Below the pieces are notes generated by a model. It did no database searches, had not been told where the DNA came from, and worked only from the letters and a program-made list of their open reading frames with translations. The translations under genes and the position numbers were made by a program. A stretch of DNA of 64,000 nt from Saccharothrix ecbatanensis (lineage in GTDB: Bacteria > Actinomycetota > Actinomycetes > Mycobacteriales > Pseudonocardiaceae): NCBI RefSeq assembly GCF_014205015.1, contig NZ_JACHMO010000001.1, positions 682,001 through 746,000 on the forward strand, in the 5' to 3' direction. Positions 57,769 through 64,000 of the stretch are shown piece by piece (the stretch's first letter is position 1; each line of letters begins with the position of its first letter).

Positions 57769-58920
57769 GTGGACGAGGCCCTGCTGAGGACCCTCACCCC
57801 CACTGTGATCGGCATCCTCGTCCGCCGCGGAGCAGACTTCGCGGCGGCCGAGGATGCCGTGCAGGACGCCCTGGTCGAGGCGGTGCGGGTGTGGCCGGAC
57901 GACCCGCCGCGCGACCCCAAGGGCTGGCTGGTCACCGTGGCCTGGCGCAAGTACCTCGACGCCGTCCGTGCCGACACCACCCGACGGCACCGCGAGGTGC
58001 GCGTCGAGAGCGAGCCCGTGCCCGTGCCCGGCGAGTGCGCGGCGGTGGACGACACGCTCCAGCTGTACTTCCTGTGCGCGCACCCGTCCCTGACGCCGGC
58101 GTCGGCCGTCGCGCTCACGTTGCGCGCGGTCGGCGGGCTGACCACGCGGCAGATCGCGCAGGCCTACCTCGTGCCCGAGACGACCATGGCGCAGCGGATC
58201 AGCCGGGCCAAGCGGACCGTCTCGGGCGTCCGGTTCACCCAGTCAGGTGACGTGGCCACCGTGCTGCGGGTCCTCTACCTGGTCTTCAACGAGGGCTACT
58301 CCGGTGACGTAGACCTCGCCGCCGAGGCGATCCGGCTCACCCGCCAGCTGGCGGCCAAGACCGACGACGAAGAGGTCTCGGGCCTGCTCGCGCTCATGCT
58401 GCTCCACCACGCACGGCGTCCGGCGCGGACCAGCCCGAAAGGCAGGCTCGTCCCACTAGCCGAGCAGGACCGGGGCCTGTGGGACACGCGCATGATCACC
58501 GAGGGCGTCGACGTGCTCCAGACGGCGCTTACCCGTGACCGACTGGGCGAGTTCCAGGCCCAGGCCGCCATCGCCGCGCTCCACGCAGATGCGCAGACGG
58601 CGGCGGAGACGGACTGGGTGCAGATCGTCGAGTGGTACGACGAGCTGGTGCGCCTCACGGACAGCCCGGTGGCCCGACTCAACCGGGCCGTCGCGGTGGG
58701 GGAGGCCGATGGCGCGCGGGCCGGTTTGGCGGCGTTGGCGGGACTCGACCCCGCACTGCCCCGCTACACGGCTGTCGAGGCGTACCTGCGCGAGCGTGAC
58801 GGCGACCCGGTCACGGCGGCACGGCTGTACGCCGAAGCCGCCCGGTCGGCGCCCAGCCTCGCCGAATGCGAGCACCTCACGCGGCAGGCCGCCCGGCTCA
58901 ACGCGGAGCTGCGCGGGTGA
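57769..58920 (+). CDS. ECF42-family RNA polymerase sigma factor with C-terminal TPR extension
   Basis: A 383-residue sigma factor. Region 2 is in FAAAEDAVQDALVEAVRVWP with the WLVTVAWRKYLDAVR core-binding helix; region 4 is GGLTTRQIAQAYLVPETTMA. The last 200 residues are the long alpha-helical TPR-like extension (DUF6596-type) with the conserved LYLVFNEGYSG and LARLNRAVAVGEADG-like motifs, which is needed for ECF42 activity. No anti-sigma gene nearby. GTG 57769 has GGAG 8 bases before it; GTG 57760, overlapping the DGPF stop, is the other option. Confidence 0.92.
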   Translation: MDEALLRTLTPTVIGILVRRGADFAAAEDAVQDALVEAVRVWPDDPPRDPKGWLVTVAWRKYLDAVRADTTRRHREVRVESEPVPVPGECAAVDDTLQLYFLCAHPSLTPASAVALTLRAVGGLTTRQIAQAYLVPETTMAQRISRAKRTVSGVRFTQSGDVATVLRVLYLVFNEGYSGDVDLAAEAIRLTRQLAAKTDDEEVSGLLALMLLHHARRPARTSPKGRLVPLAEQDRGLWDTRMITEGVDVLQTALTRDRLGEFQAQAAIAALHADAQTAAETDWVQIVEWYDELVRLTDSPVARLNRAVAVGEADGARAGLAALAGLDPALPRYTAVEAYLRERDGDPVTAARLYAEAARSAPSLAECEHLTRQAARLNAELRG

Positions 58921-58960
58921 ACGACGTGGCGGCGACCGGATCGGACTGCCCGGCCTGGGG

Positions 58961-59064
58961 CGCTGCTCCGGACGCTGCTCCGGACGCTGCCGTGGGTGCC
59001 GCTCCGATCGCTGCCGTGGATGCGGCCCCGGACGCTGCTCCGGACGCTGCTCCGGACGCTGCCC
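58961..59064 (+). repeat. Imperfect 12-bp tandem repeats
   Basis: About eight copies of GACGCTGCTCCG or close variants lie between the sigma factor and the next gene. They read as D-A-A-P units in one frame of an open frame (58917-59213) that I do not consider a convincing gene. Confidence 0.75.
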
Positions 59065-59209
59065 CAGGCGTCGCGGCCCCGTACCATCTACCGCGCCGTG
59101 CCGTCTACACCACCCCGCGACCGCGCGTCCGAACCGGCCCGGCACCCTTGCTACCGGCCCTAGTCGTATCCGCGCGGGGTTTCACCCGCTCTGCACCGAG
59201 GATCGACAC

Positions 59210-60067
59210 GTGACACTTCCCTACCCTCCCGACGACGACCACGCCGCCGACCGCTTCGTCAACAACGCGCTGCGCAGCCGCGACGCCGAGACCTGGCGGC
59301 TCCTGGCCTCCGACGCCTACGTCGAGCAGACCGACCGCGTGCTGCGCGCGATGCTGGACCGGATCGCGGCCACGCGCGTGCACCGCACGGCCGAGCGCGC
59401 CACCGCCCGCGCCCGCGCACTGGACGGGGAGATCACCCAGTCCGAGTACCAGCGTGACGCGGCCGAGGACGCCACCAAGGCCACCAAAGCCGCCCACTTC
59501 GAGACGTTGGTGCGCGAGCACCACCGCCTGATCGCCGCCGCCGTGCGTCGGCTGCGTGGCGACGACGTGCGCGACGAGCTGACGGACCTGGTGCTCGCCC
59601 TCGCGTCCGCCATCGACGCCCACCGGACCGCCGTCCTCGCCGACGACTTCGAGCCCACCGCGACCGACCAGGCGTTGTGGGCGCGGCTGACCGAGCTGGA
59701 CATGCCGGGCACGGACGGCGAGGGGCGCACGTCGGTGGAAGAGCTGGTCAAGCGCCACGCGGCGCGGCAGGACGACCTCGGGCACGTGCTGGCCGGGATC
59801 ATCCTGGACGTGGCGGGCGACGCGCCGTCGGTCCCGCGCGCCGAGCTGCTGACCGAGTGGAAGAAGACGGTCGCGCCGACGCTGCCCCCCGAGGAGAAGA
59901 ACGAGTTCGCGTCCAAGGGCAAGGGCTCGCTGGTGACCGAGAAGCTCCGCAAGACCATGGGCCACCTGGAACGCAAGGGCCTGGTCAAACGCTCGCAGGA
60001 CGCGCAGCGACTCGACATCCTCGACCGGCCCGGCCTGGTGGAACTGGCCGACCGCGAGGCGCCGTAA
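59210..60067 (+). CDS. Helical protein with C-terminal winged-helix-like tail
   Basis: A 285-residue, soluble, highly charged protein, not recognised. Residues 20-130 form long helices with Arg/Ala-rich heptads (RTAERATARARALDGEITQS). The last 60 residues (EKLRKTMGHLERKGLVKRSQ, ending in a strand-like DILDRPGLVELA) resemble a winged-helix DNA-binding tail. GTG 59210 follows a gap with weak ribosome site. It is convergent with the amine-oxidase fusion gene. A DNA-binding role is an inference. Confidence 0.65.
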   Translation: MTLPYPPDDDHAADRFVNNALRSRDAETWRLLASDAYVEQTDRVLRAMLDRIAATRVHRTAERATARARALDGEITQSEYQRDAAEDATKATKAAHFETLVREHHRLIAAAVRRLRGDDVRDELTDLVLALASAIDAHRTAVLADDFEPTATDQALWARLTELDMPGTDGEGRTSVEELVKRHAARQDDLGHVLAGIILDVAGDAPSVPRAELLTEWKKTVAPTLPPEEKNEFASKGKGSLVTEKLRKTMGHLERKGLVKRSQDAQRLDILDRPGLVELADREAP

Positions 60068-60082
60068 GCCCCCGGACACGAA

Positions 60083-61999
60083 CTACGCCGCTCCCGTTTT
60101 CCGCTTCGCGGCGGACAGCGTCGCGGAGCCGAGCGCGGCCTCCAGCTGCTCCCACCGCGTGACCAGGTCCGACATCATGAGCATCATGACGTCGGGGAAG
60201 GCGTAGAGGAAGCTCTGGTACCGGTAGTGGTCCAGGTAGAACACCACGACGTCGTCGCCGACCGCCGTGACCGACGCGGTGCGGGCGTTGAAGAACAGGT
60301 CGTAGTGGCCGAGCACGGTGCCGCGTCCCAGGACCGCGCGTTCGTAGATGCCGCCGAAGTCGACCTCGACCTCACCGCGAGCGACGAGGAACACGCCGTG
60401 CGCCACATCGTCCTCACGGCAGATCGAATCGCCCGCGCTGAACGGGATCTCGTCGAACATCGAGGCCAGCGTCTCCATCTCGGAGTCGACCAGCGAGCCG
60501 AACAGCCGCACCCCGTGCGGGTCGACGCTCTCCCGCAGGCACGCCACCCGCTCGCTCAACTCGCGCTCGGTGATGTGCGTCATCCGCAACCGCACGAAGC
60601 GCAGCATCCGGTCGGTGTTGCGCGTCTGCCGGCGGGAGGTCCCGGCGCTCGGCGGGGTGTAGACGGCCGAGTTCCCGCTGATCCGCGCGGCTTCGCGCCG
60701 GCCGGACTCGTAGGCGCTGTGCACGCAGCCCCAGTGGTAGGGGTTGGTGCCCTCACCGGCGAAGAACAGCCGGTCGCCGACCGGTTCGGCGAGCGCGCCG
60801 ATGTCCTTCGAGGACGCGTCGACGCCGATGCACGTGTACGAGCCCCGCGCGAAGGGGTCGGCGGACCACGCGGTGCGTGAGACGTGTTCGGGCGCGGGCG
60901 CGTCGGCGCCGAACATGTCCTTCACGATCGTGGTGGCGTAGGTGGAGACGTCCTCGTCCGACCAGGTCTCCATCTCACGGCCGAGCGAGGCGCCCAGCAG
61001 CATCACCAGGATCGGCTTGCCGTGGGACTTCCACATGCTGATGACGACCGTGGGGTAGCGGTCGGTGTCGCGGCACAGGTAGCCGAAGACGTACTGGTCC
61101 GTCGGCCAGAAGGGCTCGTCGTAGTGCAGGGCGATCTTGTTGAGGGTGCCGAACCCCAGCCGTGCGATCGCCGACCGCTTGGCCTCGGGCAGCGGCGGGT
61201 CGAAGCGCACCGACTCGGCCTTGAGCACACCGAGCGGCAGGGTCACCAGCACCTTGTCCGCCTCGAAGAGACCCTGGTCGGTCGTGACCCGCACCGGCCC
61301 GTCGCCGCTGTCGATCCGCGTGACCACGTGGCGCAACCTGACGTCCAGGCCTTCGGCGAGGGCGTCCACCACCGAGTGGTAGCCCTGGTGCAGGATGCTG
61401 TCGCCGTAGCCGTAGACCAGGTAGCCGTCCTCCCAGAACTTCAGGGACAGGTTGTCCGCGTCCTCGGCGACGTCCTCGCGCAGGATCACGTTGAGGTGGT
61501 AGCGGACCGCCTGTTCGTCGTCGGGGGACAGCCGGCGGTCGGCGAGGATCTGGCGGATGGCCGCGCCGAGCGGGATGTCCGGCTGCTCGCCCTTGCGTGC
61601 GGTCTCGGCCCGGTGTTCGAGCTCGTGCAGCACGTCGTCGGCCAGTTCCAGGGTGCGGCTCTTGCGGCGGTGGTTCGCCAGGCGGTGGTCCGCGCCGAAC
61701 ATGTCCAGGCTGTCGAAGCCGCCGGTGTAGGCGCTGTCGCCGCCCACGTAGCTGTACGGGATGCCCAGGTCCTCGACCAGCTCGGTGATCGGATTGCCGT
61801 CCGTGCCGTGGATCCAGTGCGCGCCCAGGTCGACCCCGTGCTCGTCGGTCCAGATCCGCCCGCCGACGCGGTCGCGCGCCTCCAAGACGGTCACGGCGTG
61901 GCCGAGTTCGCGCAGTGCCCGCGCCGCAGCCAGACCCGCCATCCCGGCTCCCACGATCAGGACGCTGGGTGGCCGGTCCGAGCCGGCTCTTCCGGACAT
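60083..61999 (-). CDS. Flavin amine oxidase fused to a cyclic-nucleotide-binding domain
   Basis: A 638-residue protein. Residues 10-470 are a polyamine/monoamine oxidase: FAD motif [20 protein letters not shown], then [13 protein letters not shown], the [12 protein letters not shown] substrate loop, and the C-terminal FAD site [20 protein letters not shown]. Residues about 485-612 are a CRP-type cNMP-binding barrel: [17 protein letters not shown] and the shortened phosphate-binding region around [20 protein letters not shown] classical FGE-x-x-L-x-R-A cassette is altered ([13 protein letters not shown]), so nucleotide binding is uncertain although the R-T-A-S end is kept. ATG 61999 begins 10 residues before the FAD motif. 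Confidence 0.9.
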   Translation of the reverse strand: MSGRAGSDRPPSVLIVGAGMAGLAAARALRELGHAVTVLEARDRVGGRIWTDEHGVDLGAHWIHGTDGNPITELVEDLGIPYSYVGGDSAYTGGFDSLDMFGADHRLANHRRKSRTLELADDVLHELEHRAETARKGEQPDIPLGAAIRQILADRRLSPDDEQAVRYHLNVILREDVAEDADNLSLKFWEDGYLVYGYGDSILHQGYHSVVDALAEGLDVRLRHVVTRIDSGDGPVRVTTDQGLFEADKVLVTLPLGVLKAESVRFDPPLPEAKRSAIARLGFGTLNKIALHYDEPFWPTDQYVFGYLCRDTDRYPTVVISMWKSHGKPILVMLLGASLGREMETWSDEDVSTYATTIVKDMFGADAPAPEHVSRTAWSADPFARGSYTCIGVDASSKDIGALAEPVGDRLFFAGEGTNPYHWGCVHSAYESGRREAARISGNSAVYTPPSAGTSRRQTRNTDRMLRFVRLRMTHITERELSERVACLRESVDPHGVRLFGSLVDSEMETLASMFDEIPFSAGDSICREDDVAHGVFLVARGEVEVDFGGIYERAVLGRGTVLGHYDLFFNARTASVTAVGDDVVVFYLDHYRYQSFLYAFPDVMMLMMSDLVTRWEQLEAALGSATLSAAKRKTGAA

Positions 62000-62044
62000 C
62001 GTCCGATTGTCCGGCAGTCGACGCCCGCTCGGACAGCCCCGGAT

Positions 62045-62090
62045 CGTGTGGTTGCGGCCGACGCGCCATCGCGCCGGCCGCAACCACACG
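62045..62090. terminator. Strong hairpin downstream of the P450 operon
   Basis: CGTGTGGTTGCGGCCG (62045-62060) pairs perfectly over 16 bp with CGGCCGCAACCACACG (62075-62090). It begins 8 bp beyond the stop of the leftward P450 gene and would end that transcript before the amine-oxidase gene. Confidence 0.85.
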
Positions 62091-62097
62091 AGCGCCG

Positions 62098-63318
62098 TTA
62101 CTTGAGCCGAACGGGCAGGGATTCGTGGCCGTTGGAGATGAAGGACCGGCTCGGCTTCAGCTCGTCCGGCGCCACCGCCAGCTCCATCTCCGGGAACCTG
62201 GCGAACAGGGCCGGGAGGGCGATCTCCGCTTCCATGCGGGCCAGCGGGGAGCCCAGGCAGTAGTGGGCGCCGTGACCGAAGGCGAGGTGGGTCTTGTCGG
62301 CCCTGGTGACGTCGAACTGGTCGGCGGTCACGCCGTGGATCGCCTTGTCCCGGCCCGCCGCCGCGTACGCCGCCAGGATCGCCTCGCCCTTGCCGATGAC
62401 GACACCGTCGCCGATCTCGATGTCCTCCACGGCGTACCGCAGGGGCAGGTTCGCCACGGGCGCCTGCCAGCGCAGGGTCTCCTCGATCACGTCCGCCCAG
62501 CTGCTCGTCCCCGCGCGGACCGCGGCCAGCTGCTCCGGGTGCGTCAGCAGGGCCGTGATCGCCTGGTCCAGCAGGTTCACCGTGGTCTCGTAGCCCGCCG
62601 AGATCACCAGGATCAAGGTGTCGACGAGTTCGGCTTCCTCCAGCTTCGTGCCGTCGTCCTCGCGCACCGCGATCAGGCCGCTGGCCAGGTCGTCACCGGG
62701 GTTCTCCCGCTTCGACGCGACCAGCTCGTGGATGATCTCGTACAGCTTCACGGCGTTCGCCTGGGCCGCCTCGGGCGTGATCGCGGTGTTGAAGATGCCG
62801 TCGACCACCGTCCGCAGCTTCGGCCGCGCCTCGGCCTCCACCCCGAACAGCTGGCAGATGACCTCGATCGGCACCGGGTAGGCGTAGCCCTCCCGCAGGT
62901 CCACCGGCTGCTCCGCCGCGTCGAGCGCGTCCAGCAGCTGTTCGGTGATCTTCTCGATCCCCGGCCGCATCGCCTCGACGCGCCGCGGCGTGAACGCCTT
63001 GGACACCAGCGAGCGGAGGCGGCGGTGGTCGCTCCCGTACGCGGTGAACATGTTCTGCACCGACACCCACAGGTGCAGCGGCCAGTCCTCGGAGATCTCG
63101 CCGCTGGTGTACGCCGGCCAGTGCTGCCGCGGGTCCTTCGAGACCCGGGGGTCGGCCAGCAGGTCGCGTAACGTCTCCTGGCTGGTCACCGACCACGCAA
63201 GAACCTGACCAGGGAGCGCCACCAGGGCTGCCGGCCCTCGGGCGGCGATGGCCGCGGACTCGGCGTGGATGTCACGGCCTGCGGGGTCGAGGACGATGGG
63301 GTCGGCTGGACGTTCCAA
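62098..63318 (-). CDS. Cytochrome P450, CYP154-like
   Basis: A 406-residue bacterial P450. I-helix AGYETT ([14 protein letters not shown]), K-helix ExxR in EETLRW, heme loop [17 protein letters not shown] with the Cys ligand. The N-terminus [20 protein letters not shown] and the segment [12 protein letters not shown] are characteristic of CYP154. These P450s oxidise polyketides or aromatic compounds with partner ferredoxin systems. TTG 63318 is chosen because GGAG lies 7 bases upstream; the region further upstream is the coding tail of the next gene in another frame. No ATG or GTG fits. It overlaps the upstream P450 gene by 133 bp. Confidence 0.9.
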   Translation of the reverse strand: MERPADPIVLDPAGRDIHAESAAIAARGPAALVALPGQVLAWSVTSQETLRDLLADPRVSKDPRQHWPAYTSGEISEDWPLHLWVSVQNMFTAYGSDHRRLRSLVSKAFTPRRVEAMRPGIEKITEQLLDALDAAEQPVDLREGYAYPVPIEVICQLFGVEAEARPKLRTVVDGIFNTAITPEAAQANAVKLYEIIHELVASKRENPGDDLASGLIAVREDDGTKLEEAELVDTLILVISAGYETTVNLLDQAITALLTHPEQLAAVRAGTSSWADVIEETLRWQAPVANLPLRYAVEDIEIGDGVVIGKGEAILAAYAAAGRDKAIHGVTADQFDVTRADKTHLAFGHGAHYCLGSPLARMEAEIALPALFARFPEMELAVAPDELKPSRSFISNGHESLPVRLK

Positions 63319-64000
63319 CGGGGTTCTCCAGGTGACTCGTCGGGCTGGACGGGCACGGCTACCGGCGTGAAACGCACGGGCAGCTCGGTGAGCGCGCGGT
63401 GGAACGGGCCGGGCCGCCAGACCAAGTCGTCGACGGGCACGGCGAGCCGCATGTCGGGCAGGGCGTCGAGGATCTTCTCCATCGCCACCGACGCGATCAG
63501 CCTCGCCTGCTGCTGGGCCGGGCAGGCGTGCACGCCCGCGCTCCACGCCAGGTGGGCCCGGTTGCCCGAGCGCTGCTGGGCGGCCAGCGCGGGGTCGTTG
63601 TTGGCCGCCGAGAAGCTGATCACCACGGGCTCGGCGGAGGGCAGCCGGACACCGGCGAAGTCCGTGTCCTCGACCGGGTAGCTCGCCGAGTAGTTCGCCA
63701 TCGGCGGGTCGGTCCACAGCACCTCGTCCAGCGCCTCCTCGACCGGCATGCTGCCGCCGGAGAGGTCGCCCGCGAACCGGTCGTCGGCCAGCAGCAGCCG
63801 GATGCCGTTGGCGATCAGGTTCTGCTCGGGCTCGGTGCCCGCGCCCATGAGCAGGATGAGCTGGTGGATCAGCTCCTCGTCGGTCAGCCTGGCCGGGTGG
63901 GCCATCATCCACGAGGGCATGTCGTGGTCGGGCCGCTGCCGCTTGAGCGCGATCAGCTCCAGCATGCAGTGCGTCAGGTCGGCGTTGGCCTGCTCGGGGT
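63186..64000 (-). CDS. Cytochrome P450, CYP157-like, 5' end outside window
   Basis: The frame continues past the window edge; about 271 C-terminal residues are visible. I-helix LILLMGAGTEPEQNLIANGI, the K-helix is DEVLWTDPPMA, where the ExxR motif is replaced by E-V-L-W, and the heme loop is WSAGVHACPAQQQARLIA with Cys but without the usual Phe and Gly. Loss of ExxR with a CYP154 next door is the hallmark of CYP157, a member of actinobacterial conservons (cvn operons: sensor-like kinase, roadblock, DUF742, GTPase, then P450s). The last 55 residues are a Pro/Ser/Arg-rich tail that overlaps the CYP154 gene. Confidence 0.87.
   Translation of the reverse strand, partial: PEQANADLTHCMLELIALKRQRPDHDMPSWMMAHPARLTDEELIHQLILLMGAGTEPEQNLIANGIRLLLADDRFAGDLSGGSMPVEEALDEVLWTDPPMANYSASYPVEDTDFAGVRLPSAEPVVISFSAANNDPALAAQQRSGNRAHLAWSAGVHACPAQQQARLIASVAMEKILDALPDMRLAVPVDDLVWRPGPFHRALTELPVRFTPVAVPVQPDESPGEPRWNVQPTPSSSTPQAVTSTPSPRPSPPEGRQPWWRSLVRFLRGR

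Noticed and set aside
58917..59213. A 98-codon open frame rich in D-A-A-P repeats
   Set aside because: It is mostly microsatellite-like repeat, has no ribosome site apart from the overlapping GTG, and no similarity I recognise; reported as a repeat instead.
1..64000. tRNA/rRNA genes, insertion sequences, integrases, attachment sites, replication origin
   Set aside because: I looked for tRNA-like cloverleaf ends, transposase motifs, terminal inverted repeats and DnaA-box clusters by eye and found none I could support; a computed search could still find a short one.

Overview
The window is about 70 percent G+C with dense genes, many GTG or TTG starts and 4-bp stop/start overlaps. Families such as LuxR, PucR, ECF42/DGPF, a WXG-RHS toxin and a CYP154/CYP157 pair point to a filamentous actinomycete, most likely Pseudonocardiaceae (Saccharothrix/Lentzea/Actinosynnema-like; inference only). 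I saw no tRNA, rRNA, insertion sequence or CRISPR.

Left flank (1-10.1 kb): the end of a histidine-kinase-like gene and its NarL-type regulator, a small conserved protein, a TIR-transmembrane-WD40 protein, a three-gene ABC-2 exporter, a GNAT acetyltransferase and a GAP1-like protein.

Core (10.2-35.4 kb): a biosynthetic gene cluster with two divergent arms meeting at 19.41-19.66 kb. It looks like a highly reducing type II polyketide synthase of the polyene/aryl-polyene kind, but unusually multiplied. There are four ketosynthases with intact Cys-His-His and four partner KS-fold proteins that lost the cysteine (two carry Arg, two carry Ala). There are also three ACPs, one complete dehydratase plus two paralogues lacking the catalytic His, one ketoreductase and a double-hotdog protein. 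Release and tailoring candidates are an alpha-oxoamine-synthase-type PLP enzyme, an alpha/beta hydrolase, a class III aminotransferase, a phytoene-desaturase-like oxidoreductase, a DsbA/HCCA-type isomerase, a Baeyer-Villiger-type monooxygenase and an amino-acid-oxidase-like enzyme. Acyl-CoA carboxylase beta and epsilon subunits would supply extender units. A LuxR-type and a PucR-type regulator probably control it. I infer a nitrogen-containing polyene or cyclised/arylated polyene; I could not match it to a cluster I know.

Right flank (35.5-64 kb): two regulator/enzyme divergons with visible palindromic operators, an AAA+ ATPase facing a TPR membrane protein, a lipoprotein, a large secreted protein ending in a possible LAS-type metallopeptidase, a subtilisin-like protease and a kinase-like phosphotransferase. 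Then come a scar made of two gene remnants, two SAM-fold enzymes, a YbaB/WXG/RHS-toxin/immunity locus, a DGPF-ECF42 sigma pair with a matching promoter, a monoamine-oxidase fused to a cyclic-nucleotide-binding domain, and a CYP154/CYP157 pair that looks like the end of a conservon running off the window.
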